From CAZKFG01 sp964551985 (lineage in GTDB: Bacteria; Bacillota; Negativicutes; Acidaminococcales; JAISLQ01): a stretch of 31,056 nt of DNA. Numbering within the stretch: the stretch's first letter is position 1; each line of letters starts with the position of its first letter. The stretch spans positions 1 through 31,056 of the forward strand of contig CAZKFG010000023.1 in the NCBI GenBank assembly GCA_964551985.1, read 5' to 3'. Below are positions 7,705-16,208 of the stretch, piece by piece. Below the pieces are notes generated by a model, which saw only the letters and a program-made list of their open reading frames with translations, did not search any database and was not told the DNA's origin. The position numbers were made by a program, and so were the translations under genes.

Positions 7705-8256
7705 ATGGAGACTCTTGCCCATACAAGTATGGTTGGTGGTTTGCTATTTGTTTTGGTATCCGCTATATTATTTTTTAAAAAAAATCTAATGTGGAAAAAT
7801 TTTGCTATAGGTGCACTGCTTTGTTTTATATTATTTTTATCATCGTTGGTTTTAGGACCGAAGATTGATGACATTAGTAAAAAACAAGAGATGCAAAAAC
7901 CTGTTGCTCAGCTTATACAATACAATATTCAGTCTGTTAATGCATCGTCTGATAGACAGCTTAAATCTTGGCGAAAAGGCGAACTTGCACCTCTTACTTA
8001 TAATATTTTTGTTGAAAAAAGCAACCCCACAGAGGCGGAATTTGAGCGTATTGCTCAAGACATTGTAGAAAAAGATGCTAAAAATCGTCAGAATTGGAAT
8101 ATAATATACTTTTACTTGAAAACACCAGAAGGACTTAAAACTGGAGTTGCATATATGTTTGGCATGTATGCTGTAAATGGTCACCCAGAACAGAGCAATA
8201 AATTAAAGCCTGGTGATTCTAGCAATAGATTTAAATTTGTAATTAAAAATGATTAA
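7705..8256 (+). CDS. Small two-helix membrane protein, unknown function
   Basis: Protein of 183 aa that I do not recognise. The N-terminus carries two hydrophobic segments (about residues 5-24 and 31-50, the latter IGALLCFILFLSSLVLGP), followed by a charged, soluble C-terminal part of about 130 aa. That part includes LTYNIFVEKSNPTEAEFERIAQDIVEKDAKN and a Tyr/Phe-rich strand (NIIYFYLKTPEG). It looks like a membrane-anchored domain, with topology uncertain. ATG 7705 is chosen because TAGGAG precedes it at normal spacing; a longer start at 7687 would include the ribosome site. It is single-gene and ends at a strong hairpin. Confidence 0.7.
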   Translation: METLAHTSMVGGLLFVLVSAILFFKKNLMWKNFAIGALLCFILFLSSLVLGPKIDDISKKQEMQKPVAQLIQYNIQSVNASSDRQLKSWRKGELAPLTYNIFVEKSNPTEAEFERIAQDIVEKDAKNRQNWNIIYFYLKTPEGLKTGVAYMFGMYAVNGHPEQSNKLKPGDSSNRFKFVIKND

Positions 8257-8294
8257 AAAAAGCTTGTTGTACATTTGTACAACAAGCTTTTTTA
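8257..8294. terminator. Bidirectional terminator
   Basis: Stem AAAAGCTTGTTGTAC/GTACAACAAGCTTTT with a short ATTT loop, and A- and T-runs outside. It serves both the membrane-protein gene (plus) and pckA (minus). Confidence 0.92.
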
Positions 8295-8303
8295 ATTGCC
8301 ATT

Positions 8304-9887
8304 TTAAGCTTTAGGACCTGCTGAGGCAATTTCTGGTGAAATGTTCGCAGAAAATTTGTTGGCGTTTTTGATAAACAGTCCAGCAAGTTTTTTGGCTTGT
8401 TCTTTGTAAGCTTCTTTATCTTTCCAAGTGTTTATAGGATTTAAAATTTCTGTTGGTACATCAGGACAAGAAGATGGAATTGATATATTGAAAATTGGAT
8501 CTAATTCCCAAGTGGTATCATTTAACCTACTGTTTAATATAGCGTTAATTATAGCTCTTGTATAGGTTAAATTCATTCTTTCCCCTACACCATAAGCACC
8601 ACCTGACCAGCCTGTATTGACTAAATACACGTTAGTTTTGTGTTTTTCGATTTTTTCACCTAGTAGTTTAGCGTATTCTAGTGGTGATAGTGGCAAAAAT
8701 GGAGCACCAAAACAAGATGAGAATGTAGCTTCAGGTTGGATTATACCGCGTTCTGTTCCTGCTAATTTGCTTGTATAGCCTGACAAAAAGTGATACATTG
8801 CTTGTTCTTTGGTTAGTTTAGCCACAGGAGGCAAAACACCAAAGGCATCGGCAGTTAAAAAGATTATTGTTTCAGGATGCGGTACTACTCCGCCTTCACA
8901 AAGAGCGTTTGGTATGTATGATAGTGGATAGGCAGCACGAGTATTTTCTGTGTAGGTTATATTAAAATAATCTACTTGACGGTTGGTCTTATCCATCCAG
9001 ATATTTTCTAGAACTGTACCATAGCGAATAGCATGGAATATTTCAGGTTCGGTCTCTGGTGTGAGTTTTACGCATTTTGCGTAGCAACCGCCTTCAATGT
9101 TGAATATCCCGTCATCACTCCAACCATGTTCATCATCGCCTATTAAAATTCTGTCTTGATCAGCAGATAGCGTTGTTTTCCCTGTTCCGCTAAGACCGAA
9201 AAACAGAGTTGTTTTCTTATCTTTACCCATATTAGCTGAACAGTGCATTGAAAGAACATTTTTTTGTGGCAATAGGTAGTTCATAACAGAAAAAATTGAT
9301 TTTTTCATTTCGCCAGCGTACTTGCCACCGCCAATTAAAACCATCTTTTCATCAAAGTTAATGATTATAAATGTGTCTGACTTTGTTCCATCTACATCTG
9401 GATAAGCTTTGAATTTAGGCAAGCAAATTACAGTGAAATCTTCTTTGACAGTAGCTTTTTCTGTTGTTTTAATAAAAAGTTGCTTTACAAACAAATGGTG
9501 CCAAGCAAGTTCATTGATAAATTTTATCTTCAAAGAATTTTTTGGGTCTGAGCCAGCTTGTACGTTGGATACGAAAAGCATTTGATTTTGAGCGTACTTT
9601 TTCATTTTTTCATATAAATTTGTAAATATTTCTTCGCTTATTGGAGTATTGTTTGACCAGTCGATTTTATCGTGTACATTTTTGCTATAGACAATAAATT
9701 TATCGTTAGGGGATCGTCCGGTATGTTTGCCTGTAGTAACACAAATAGCGCCTTTGTCTGATAAAATACACTCTTTTCTCGTTACAGCCTCCTCGATTAA
9801 TTCAATTTCGTTAAGATCATAAGCAGTCTTTCTAGCGTTAAGCAGAAAGTCTTCACTAGAGATTTTGGGTTTTACATTTTTGCTCAT
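8304..9887 (-). CDS. pckA: Phosphoenolpyruvate carboxykinase (ATP)
   Basis: Protein of 527 aa, the usual length for ATP-type PEPCK, which interconverts oxaloacetate + ATP and PEP + ADP + CO2. In anaerobes it often runs towards oxaloacetate and makes ATP. Diagnostic sequence: TTGKHTGRSPNDKFIV (51-66, with the substrate-binding Arg), MHCSANMG, the PEPCK P-loop GLSGTGKTTLSAD (231-243), the metal site IGDDEHGW (249-256) and NIEGGCYAK. It has a strong GGGGGAG ribosome site. It is separated by about 85 bp from the hydrolase operon upstream and may have its own promoter there, though I see no clear consensus. Confidence 0.98.
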   Translation of the reverse strand: MSKNVKPKISSEDFLLNARKTAYDLNEIELIEEAVTRKECILSDKGAICVTTGKHTGRSPNDKFIVYSKNVHDKIDWSNNTPISEEIFTNLYEKMKKYAQNQMLFVSNVQAGSDPKNSLKIKFINELAWHHLFVKQLFIKTTEKATVKEDFTVICLPKFKAYPDVDGTKSDTFIIINFDEKMVLIGGGKYAGEMKKSIFSVMNYLLPQKNVLSMHCSANMGKDKKTTLFFGLSGTGKTTLSADQDRILIGDDEHGWSDDGIFNIEGGCYAKCVKLTPETEPEIFHAIRYGTVLENIWMDKTNRQVDYFNITYTENTRAAYPLSYIPNALCEGGVVPHPETIIFLTADAFGVLPPVAKLTKEQAMYHFLSGYTSKLAGTERGIIQPEATFSSCFGAPFLPLSPLEYAKLLGEKIEKHKTNVYLVNTGWSGGAYGVGERMNLTYTRAIINAILNSRLNDTTWELDPIFNISIPSSCPDVPTEILNPINTWKDKEAYKEQAKKLAGLFIKNANKFSANISPEIASAGPKA

Positions 9888-9971
9888 AAATAACTCCCCC
9901 TTGATTTTGAAAAAATAATATTTATTATTAATTCGCGAAAACTTTACAAAACCCTTTTAATTTGTAAATTT

Positions 9972-10946
9972 TCATTTACCTTTATTTTGGACAATACCTG
10001 CAAGCAAGTGCAAAACGAGCCAAGACACTGTATGAGAAGATACGTTATTGGGGTCTTGGTTTGGATATAGTTCGACAAAATCAATGGCATTTGCTTTTAC
10101 GAGTCCGCACTGGTTAAGAGCATAAGCTAGTTCAAAGCTTGTAAGTCCACAAGGATCAGGTGGTCCTGCCGGATTGTTTGCGACGTCTAAAACGTCTGAA
10201 CATATTGATATGTATACGGCATCAGTGCCGTCAGCAACTATATTTATAGCTTTTTGTATGGCTTTTTGTATGCCCATTAGCTTTATCTGTAGTGCAGTGA
10301 TAACTGTTGCGCCGTACTTTTTAGCAGATTTTAGTCCGTCAGGATGGTTTCGCGGTCCACGTATACCAAAGTGTACGATTTTTTCGGGGTTGATGTTAGG
10401 GTCTTCATATAAACGATAAAATGGTGAACAACGGGCAAGTTGTTCTTCACCAAAGCTCATAACATTGTCCATATGGGCATCAAAGTGCAGTATACCAATA
10501 TTTTTATTGTGCTTTTCGGCAAATAGGCTTATTAAAGGGTAGGATATAGAGTGGTCACCGCCGAAGATAATCGGCATTTTTTTGTATTCTATTATATCAT
10601 TTAGCTTTTCTCGCATTTTAGCAAAGGAAAATTCATAGTTGCCATTTTGGACAGCGGTGTCGCCATAATCGCCGCCTGATAAGTAATCGAATATATCTAC
10701 ATCGTAATCTGGCATAAAGCCGCCATAACGCACGGATGCTTGGCGAATTGTTTTTGTGGAAAGTTCACAACCGGAAAAACCACCATAAGTGCAAACTCCT
10801 TCCCACGGTACACCCATTATGACAATGTCGCTATTTTTTATTTGCTCTTTATTTTCGATTTTTGGCAGTCCTAAAAATGTCGGCACGCCACTGTATACTT
10901 GTGGTATTTGCTTACCAGGAACATAGCAGATGGGTTTGTTGTTCAT
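9972..10946 (-). CDS. Ureohydrolase (agmatinase/arginase family) with an altered metal site
   Basis: Protein of 324 aa of the binuclear-metal ureohydrolase superfamily, which cleaves guanidino compounds to urea and an amine. Metal motifs: GGDHS (His132), FDAHMD (D156, H158, D160) and SICSDVLD at 247-254. In arginases and agmatinases the last reads S-x-D-x-D-x-x-D, so Cys249 stands where the first, metal-bridging Asp belongs while Asp251 is kept. VELYPNQD near 291 is the usual late acidic motif. ATG 10946 follows GAGGA and leaves a 5-bp gap to the upstream gene; a start at 10991 would overlap it by 40 bp. It is the last gene of the Liv operon. The substrate is open: a guanidino compound other than agmatine is possible. 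Confidence 0.87.
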   Translation of the reverse strand: MNNKPICYVPGKQIPQVYSGVPTFLGLPKIENKEQIKNSDIVIMGVPWEGVCTYGGFSGCELSTKTIRQASVRYGGFMPDYDVDIFDYLSGGDYGDTAVQNGNYEFSFAKMREKLNDIIEYKKMPIIFGGDHSISYPLISLFAEKHNKNIGILHFDAHMDNVMSFGEEQLARCSPFYRLYEDPNINPEKIVHFGIRGPRNHPDGLKSAKKYGATVITALQIKLMGIQKAIQKAINIVADGTDAVYISICSDVLDVANNPAGPPDPCGLTSFELAYALNQCGLVKANAIDFVELYPNQDPNNVSSHTVSWLVLHLLAGIVQNKGK

Positions 10947-10951
10947 AAATA

Positions 10952-11425
10952 TCAGTCCTCTTTTTTCATTGTAAAGGTCATATGGCAACATTTATCGCCA
11001 TTTAGTAGGTGTGTCTTTTCTTCGTGGATTAGGTTTTTGTTAAATCCTTGAGCAATAGCGGCATCTATTTCATCGCAATATAGTTTGCCAAGCTCTTGTT
11101 GACCTGACTCAATCCAAGCGCTGGCAAAAGGGCAGGTGTGGAATTTTTGGTCTATTACAGTATCTGTTTGGGTTGTGTCATAGACAAATAAATCAGAGCG
11201 CTCCATATCGTAATAGGGTAGATAGTTTTCTAAAGTATTTGGTTTACCGTCACTTTTAGCATTTTGGGCGATTGTTTGACCGCGCTTTGTGCCAAAGTTT
11301 TTAACGCCGCGGCGGATAGCCTCTTGCCCTTTATCGCCAAATTCTTCGGCTACTTCTTTTGCCACAGCAGAAAAAAGCTGGGCAAAGATTGTATAGATTG
11401 ATACCGGTTTTAAAGTATCAGACAT
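10952..11425 (-). CDS. L-2-amino-thiazoline-4-carboxylate (ATC) hydrolase family protein
   Basis: Protein of 157 aa matching the ATC-hydrolase family by the blocks FHTCPFASAWIESGQQELGK (95-114), LYCDEIDAAIAQGFN (115-129) and LLNGDKCCHMTF (140-151), with conserved-looking Cys98, Cys117, Asp121 and Cys146/147. The founding enzyme opens the cyclic isothiourea ring of ATC on the way to cysteine. Most family members in anaerobes have no tested substrate. It lies 5 bp before the ureohydrolase and 13 bp after livF, so the three are co-transcribed. The pairing suggests two hydrolases acting on an amidino or guanidino compound brought in by the Liv transporter (inference). Confidence 0.83.
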   Translation of the reverse strand: MSDTLKPVSIYTIFAQLFSAVAKEVAEEFGDKGQEAIRRGVKNFGTKRGQTIAQNAKSDGKPNTLENYLPYYDMERSDLFVYDTTQTDTVIDQKFHTCPFASAWIESGQQELGKLYCDEIDAAIAQGFNKNLIHEEKTHLLNGDKCCHMTFTMKKED

Positions 11426-11438
11426 TTTTATCTCTCCT

Positions 11439-12146
11439 TTATAAGCCTAAATAAGCCTTTTTTATTTGGTCGTCTTTTTGCAAATCTTTGGAATTTCCAC
11501 TTGTCGTTATTTGTCCTGTTTCTAAAACATATGCTCTATTTGATAACAATAATGCCATATGGGCATTTTGCTCTACAAGCAGTATTGTAGTATTGTTTTG
11601 CCTGTTGATATTTCTAATTGTTTTGAAAATACCTTCAACAACTATCGGAGCAAGTCCCATTGACGGTTCGTCAAGTAAAAGCAGTTTTGGTTTGGACATT
11701 AAAGCACGACCGATTGCGAGCATTTGTTGTTCGCCGCCAGAGAGTGTGCCGCCTGCTTGCCACAAGCGTTCGTGCAGTCTTGGAAATATTTCATAAACTT
11801 CTTGCAGGTCTTTAGATATTTGTTCTTTATCTTTGCGAAGATAAGCGCCGAGTTGGAGGTTTTCTAAAACTGTGAGGTTTGGAAAAACACCACGACCTTC
11901 AGGGACGTGAGAGATACCAAGTTCTACAATTTTGTGTGCAGGCATTTTGGTTATATCTTTATCTTCAAAACAAATGCTTCCCTCAGAGCTTTTGACAATC
12001 CTTGATATTGTTTGTAGCGTTGTGGTTTTACCTGCGCCATTTGCGCCTATTAGAGCAACTATCTCGCCTTTATTAACAGTAAAAGAAATTCCTTTGAGTG
12101 CAGGGATGACACCATATTTTACATGTAAATTTTCTACTTTAAGCAT
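11439..12146 (-). CDS. livF: Branched-chain amino acid-type ABC transporter ATPase LivF
   Basis: ATP-binding subunit of 235 aa. Walker A GANGAGKTT, Q-loop region, the LivF-typical VPEGRGVFPNLTVLENL, ABC signature LSGGEQQM and Walker B LLLLDEPSMGLAP are all intact. I chose ATG 12146 because GAGGTGAT precedes it at correct spacing; a GTG at 12161 lies upstream of that ribosome site. It partners with LivG on the cytoplasmic side of LivH/LivM. Liv-type systems carry branched amino acids but also urea, short amides and other small solutes, so the substrate here is not fixed. Confidence 0.95.
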   Translation of the reverse strand: MLKVENLHVKYGVIPALKGISFTVNKGEIVALIGANGAGKTTTLQTISRIVKSSEGSICFEDKDITKMPAHKIVELGISHVPEGRGVFPNLTVLENLQLGAYLRKDKEQISKDLQEVYEIFPRLHERLWQAGGTLSGGEQQMLAIGRALMSKPKLLLLDEPSMGLAPIVVEGIFKTIRNINRQNNTTILLVEQNAHMALLLSNRAYVLETGQITTSGNSKDLQKDDQIKKAYLGL

Positions 12147-12160
12147 TTTATCACCTCGCA

Positions 12161-12943
12161 CTAATCGTCAAAAGCAAAAGTCTGTCTGCCAAGATATGCT
12201 TCTATAACTTGTTGATTATTTTGTATTTCATGTGGTAGACCTTCGGCAATTTTCTCTCCATGGTCTAGTGCTATAATGTGTTTGGATATGTTCATGACAA
12301 ATTTCATATCATGTTCGATTAACAAAACATTTTTTTTCATCTGATTTGTTATATGATAAATCAGTTTTGTAAGTTCGTCTTTTTCAGTAGAGTTCGTACC
12401 AGCACCTGGTTCGTCAAGTAGCACAAGCTTTGGGTTTGTAGCAAGCGCTCTGCCGATTTCTAGCAGTCTTTGTTTGCCGTAGGGAAGGTTTGTAGCAAGT
12501 TCATCTAGCTGGTCTTTGAGTCCGACAATTTCAAGTATATTTTCGCATTCTTCAACAACCATTTTGCGTTTTTTCTTTAACCTTAAGCCGCCTAGAAAAC
12601 TTTCTAAAACACCTTCATTGTTACAAGTTGAATTGGCTATAAGTAGGTTTTCTAAGACTGTCATCTCAGAGAATAAGCGAATGTTTTGAAAGGTTCTTGA
12701 AATTCCTTTTTGTACTCTTTGATGTGGTTTTAGGGCGGTTATATCTTCACCATAAAAATTAATCTGTCCACTTGTTGGTTTGTAAACGCCTGTAAGCAGG
12801 TTGAAAAAAGTAGTTTTACCAGCACCGTTTGGACCAATTAAAGAGATGATATCGCCGTCATTTTGGGTAATATTTACATTGTTTACAGCAATAAGTCCGC
12901 CAAAGACAATGGTAGCGTTTTTAACGTTTAGAATTTCAAGCAT
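12161..12943 (-). CDS. livG: Branched-chain amino acid-type ABC transporter ATPase LivG
   Basis: ATP-binding subunit of 260 aa with Walker A GPNGAGKTT, the LivG-specific GISRTFQNIRLFSEMTVLEN segment, the variant signature LPYGKQRLLEIGRAL usual for LivG, and Walker B LVLLDEPGAGTN. ATG 12943 has a GGAG nine bases upstream; the ATG at 12952 sits directly against that GGAG and is less likely. It overlaps the end of livM by 8 bp, so translation is coupled. Confidence 0.95.
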   Translation of the reverse strand: MLEILNVKNATIVFGGLIAVNNVNITQNDGDIISLIGPNGAGKTTFFNLLTGVYKPTSGQINFYGEDITALKPHQRVQKGISRTFQNIRLFSEMTVLENLLIANSTCNNEGVLESFLGGLRLKKKRKMVVEECENILEIVGLKDQLDELATNLPYGKQRLLEIGRALATNPKLVLLDEPGAGTNSTEKDELTKLIYHITNQMKKNVLLIEHDMKFVMNISKHIIALDHGEKIAEGLPHEIQNNQQVIEAYLGRQTFAFDD

Positions 12944-13904
12944 TTTTGCCATCTCCAGAATTTATTTTATAGATATTTAAAATCCTCTTATCGGCGCCCC
13001 AAAAACCGCTCGGACGGTAAATCATCATAAAAACCATCAGTGATCCGAAAATGATCATTCTGTAGCTGCTTAAAAATCTTAAAAGTTCAGGTATTAACGT
13101 AAGCACTGTGGCGCCTACTATTGAGCCTGGAACACTGCCCAGACCGCCTAGTACGACCATAGCTAAGATTGTACAAGAATCGTTGTAAACAAAAGTGTCA
13201 GGGCTGATAAAAGATATGTAACTTGCGTAAAAACTACCTGCAATTCCGGCAAAGCCTGCGGAAATGACAAAAGCTAAAAGTTTATATTTTATAGGATGTA
13301 TGCCAATGGATTCGGCAGCTATTTCATCTGCCTTTACTGTCTGCATCGCCATACCGACACCCGAATTTGTCAGTCTGTACATAAATACTATTGTGAATAT
13401 TGCAAAAAATAAAATAAGATAATAAAAAGATTCTTTAGAAAAGAAGCTAAAACCAAATATTTCTGGTGATGGTATGCCAGGAAGACCCATAGGACCTCTT
13501 GTAAGCGAGTCCCAGTTGACAAGTATAAGTCTTATTATTTCGGCAAACCCAAGTGTTACGATAGCTAGATAATCGCCGCGAAGACGCAGTGTCGGGAGCC
13601 CAAGTAAAAAGCCAAACAGAGCAGCGACAATGGCGCTGGCTATTGTTGCAAGCCAAAAGTTTAAATTAAAATTGAGCATTAATAGGGCTGACGTGTAGGC
13701 ACCAACACCGTAAAAGGCTACATGACCAAGTGATAATTGACCTGCAAAGCCTGTTACAAGGTTTAAACTCAAAGCGAGTATTATGTATAGTCCTATTGAT
13801 ATAAGTATGTGCAGAAAGTATGAGTTATCAATAATAAAAGGTACTAAAAATAAGACGCCGCAAATGATGTATGGCAGGTATTTGTATTTTAAAAATATGT
13901 GCAT
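12936..13904 (-). CDS. livM: Branched-chain amino acid-type ABC transporter permease LivM
   Basis: Integral membrane permease of 322 aa with about eight to ten hydrophobic segments. Family marks are LALSLNLVTGFAGQLSLGHV near residues 43-62, the GLPTLRLRGDYLAIVTLGF block and, late, GGLGSVPGSIVGA. The C-terminus (YRPSGFWG) is typical of LivM. It forms the membrane channel with LivH, and is preceded by an AGGATG ribosome site 11 bp after livH. Confidence 0.95.
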   Translation of the reverse strand: MHIFLKYKYLPYIICGVLFLVPFIIDNSYFLHILISIGLYIILALSLNLVTGFAGQLSLGHVAFYGVGAYTSALLMLNFNLNFWLATIASAIVAALFGFLLGLPTLRLRGDYLAIVTLGFAEIIRLILVNWDSLTRGPMGLPGIPSPEIFGFSFFSKESFYYLILFFAIFTIVFMYRLTNSGVGMAMQTVKADEIAAESIGIHPIKYKLLAFVISAGFAGIAGSFYASYISFISPDTFVYNDSCTILAMVVLGGLGSVPGSIVGATVLTLIPELLRFLSSYRMIIFGSLMVFMMIYRPSGFWGADKRILNIYKINSGDGKNA

Positions 13905-13915
13905 TTTTCTACATC

Positions 13916-14788
13916 CTATACTTTCTCTATGCGTTTTTTACCGAGTATTCCTGATGGTCGTATTATAAGTACTATTATAAGTATGCCAAAAGCAAAGGCA
14001 TCACGGTAACCTGACGAAATGTAAGCAGCACCCAGATTTTCTACTAAACCGATGACAAAACCGCCAAGCATAGCGCCCGGTATACTGCCTATGCCACCTA
14101 GTATTGCGGCAGCAAAAGCTTTAAGACCTGCCGAATAGCCCATCATAGGGTATACTGCATCATAATATATACCAACAAAAATACCAGCAAGGCAGGCTAG
14201 TGCTGAACCTATACCGAAAGTGAAAGAAATTATTTTATCTGTGTTTATGCCCATCAATCTAGAATGGTTAATATTATGCGATGTAGCACGCATTGCGATA
14301 CCAATTTTTGTTTTGTTGACAATAAAGTAAAGTAAGAGCATCAACAGCCAAGAGAGTAGTATAACGGTTATTTGTATATTAGAGAGTGTAACTGAGCCGA
14401 AAGTATATGTTTTAATAGCAATCCCAGAATTAAACGGGTGAGTTTCAGTACCCCAGACCAATTGCGCAAAATTTTGTAAGATTATTGACATGCCAAGAGC
14501 ACTTATTAAAACAGCTAGTTTATCAGCTACTCTAATCGGTCTGTAGGCTATGCGTTCTATAAAGATACCGATAAAAGCAGTTGTGATTGCAGCTGTAGGA
14601 AAAGCAATATAAAAAGGCATTTCAAAGGAACGCATTAGAATAAGTCCTAAAAAAGCACCTATCATATATACGTCACCGTGTGCAAAATTTACTATTTGCA
14701 ATATTCCGTAAACCATAGTGTAGCCTAAAGCAATAAGTGCATAAATGCCACCAATTACAAGACCATTTAAAATTTGCTGGGTAAGCAT
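13916..14788 (-). CDS. livH: Branched-chain amino acid-type ABC transporter permease LivH
   Basis: Integral membrane permease of 290 aa. The N-terminus LNGLVIGGIYALIALGYTMV and the following GILQIVNFAHGDVYMIGAF are hallmark LivH sequence, as is FAAAILGGIGSIPGAMLGG. An AGAAGGGA ribosome site precedes the ATG. A terminator hairpin separates it from livK, which probably lowers its expression relative to the binding protein. Confidence 0.95.
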   Translation of the reverse strand: MLTQQILNGLVIGGIYALIALGYTMVYGILQIVNFAHGDVYMIGAFLGLILMRSFEMPFYIAFPTAAITTAFIGIFIERIAYRPIRVADKLAVLISALGMSIILQNFAQLVWGTETHPFNSGIAIKTYTFGSVTLSNIQITVILLSWLLMLLLYFIVNKTKIGIAMRATSHNINHSRLMGINTDKIISFTFGIGSALACLAGIFVGIYYDAVYPMMGYSAGLKAFAAAILGGIGSIPGAMLGGFVIGLVENLGAAYISSGYRDAFAFGILIIVLIIRPSGILGKKRIEKV

Positions 14789-14823
14789 TGAGTCGTCCCT
14801 TCTGCATTATATCAAGATAGTTT

Positions 14824-14853
14824 AAAAAAGTGCCATTGTTATGGCACTTTTTT
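14824..14853 (-). terminator. Terminator/attenuator between livK and livH
   Basis: Stem AAAAAAGTGCCAT/ATGGCACTTTTTT with TGTT loop, just after the livK stop codon and before livH on the same strand. Partial read-through would give much more binding protein than permease, a usual arrangement. Confidence 0.85.
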
Positions 14854-14860
14854 AATTGTT

Positions 14861-15997
14861 TTATTTTACAATTTGGAATTTACCATCTTTTATTTGTAGA
14901 CGTAGTGGCTCTTTCATAACATCGCCATTTTCGTCAAAGGTATTTATTCCTGTTGCACCTTGAAATCCTTTTACTTTTGCCATATTATCACGGATAGCTT
15001 TTCTGTCTGTGCCGGCTTTGGCGATAGAGTCGATAACTATTTTAGCGGCATCATAACCGTAAGCGGCATAAGTTGCAGGGTCTTTTTTGTATTTTTCTTT
15101 ATAGGCTTTGATAAATGATTGAGCTACAGGGTTTGTTGTTTGTTCGTGGAAAAATCCCGGTAGCAAAACTCCCTCTACAGACTCTTTGCCCAAATCAATC
15201 AAAGCATTAGAGTATATAGCGTCAACACCCATTATCGGAACGTTTAGCCCCATTGCTTTTGCTTGTTTGGCAATTAGTGCTGTTTCATTATACAAACCAC
15301 CGATAAATAGCATATCTGGACTTTGTGATTTTATTTTAGTTAATATAGCACTAAAGTCTTTTGTTTCACCAGCGAGATATGAATCATTTGCCACAATTGT
15401 TGCACCAAGGTCTTTAGCTTTTTTAGCGAAAACATCTGATAAACCTTTGCCGTAATCTGTGTTTTCATAAATGATAGCGATGCGTTTGAGTTTTAAATCG
15501 TTAATTGCCCAATTGGCAACAAAATCTCCTTGATACGCATCTGTTGTAATTACTCTAAAAGTGTATGGACCGGCTTTAGTCACAGCAGGGGAGCTAGAAC
15601 CAGGCGATATTTCCACAACGCCTGCCTTATTGTAAATAGGAGCACCTGCTAATGTTGCAGAACTGTTAAAATGACCAACAACAGCAAGAACAGATTTATC
15701 TTCGGCTAATTTATTAGCAACTATTGCAGCTTCCTTAGGATCTGATTTGTCATCTTGGATATTTAAAGCCACTTTTTTACCATTAATACCGCCTTTAGCA
15801 TTTATTTCATCTACAGCGATTGTAACACCATTTTTAATTGATTCACCGTCTTGAGCAGATGAACCTGTAAGCGGAATGGCAACGCCGATTGTGATTGTGT
15901 CAGTAGCTTTTTTATTGTCTGAGCCGCCACAGCCTGTTAGAACAACAGCAAAGCAAATAAGCAAAGCTATCGGTAGAAAACTTTTGATTTTTTTCAT
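14861..15997 (-). CDS. livK: Liv-type ABC transporter substrate-binding lipoprotein
   Basis: Protein of 378 aa: a lipoprotein signal peptide with lipobox LTGC (Cys23), then a type-1 periplasmic binding fold. Family blocks seen are GVAIPLTGSSAQDGESIKNG, AVDEINAKGGINGKKV, VVGHFNSSATLAGAPIYN and TYAAYGYDAAKIVIDSI. It captures the substrate outside the membrane and hands it to LivHM. The ligand cannot be fixed by eye; the downstream hydrolases argue for a compound other than plain Leu/Ile/Val. First gene of the operon, with a GAAGGGA ribosome site and an upstream regulatory region shared with the IclR gene. Confidence 0.93.
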   Translation of the reverse strand: MKKIKSFLPIALLICFAVVLTGCGGSDNKKATDTITIGVAIPLTGSSAQDGESIKNGVTIAVDEINAKGGINGKKVALNIQDDKSDPKEAAIVANKLAEDKSVLAVVGHFNSSATLAGAPIYNKAGVVEISPGSSSPAVTKAGPYTFRVITTDAYQGDFVANWAINDLKLKRIAIIYENTDYGKGLSDVFAKKAKDLGATIVANDSYLAGETKDFSAILTKIKSQSPDMLFIGGLYNETALIAKQAKAMGLNVPIMGVDAIYSNALIDLGKESVEGVLLPGFFHEQTTNPVAQSFIKAYKEKYKKDPATYAAYGYDAAKIVIDSIAKAGTDRKAIRDNMAKVKGFQGATGINTFDENGDVMKEPLRLQIKDGKFQIVK

Positions 15998-16116
15998 TTA
16001 ATAATGTCTCCCTTCAAATATTTAAAGTCTAGATTTTGCTTGTTGACTATTTCGTTTTGTTGGTATAAAATTAATCTGAAAAACGACATTATAGTCATGC
16101 AAACTACATTGTCTTT

Positions 16117-16146
16117 TTTATAACATAATAACAAGTTGTTTGTCAA
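16117..16146 (-). promoter_or_regulatory. Candidate livK operon promoter and operator
   Basis: Minus strand TTGACA (16146-16141), 18-bp spacer, TATAAA (16122-16117). The spacer contains an imperfect palindrome AACAAGTTGTT (16129-16139), a possible operator for the divergent IclR-type regulator. A second TATAAT lies at 16093-16088 without a good -35. The rest of 15998-16208 shows no riboswitch or T-box that I can identify. Confidence 0.5.
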
Positions 16147-16208
16147 GATGTTTTACAAAGTATACATTGCATAAATAGCTTAAAACAAGGCAAAAAGAGG
16201 ATAATATT

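Noticed and set aside
10947..10991. Longer start of the ureohydrolase
   Set aside because: It overlaps the ATC-hydrolase gene by 40 bp and lies before the GAGGA site; the family start fits 10946.
15998..16208. Guanidine riboswitch or T-box upstream of livK
   Set aside because: Considered because of the guanidino-type hydrolases; no conserved riboswitch core or T-box sequence could be seen.
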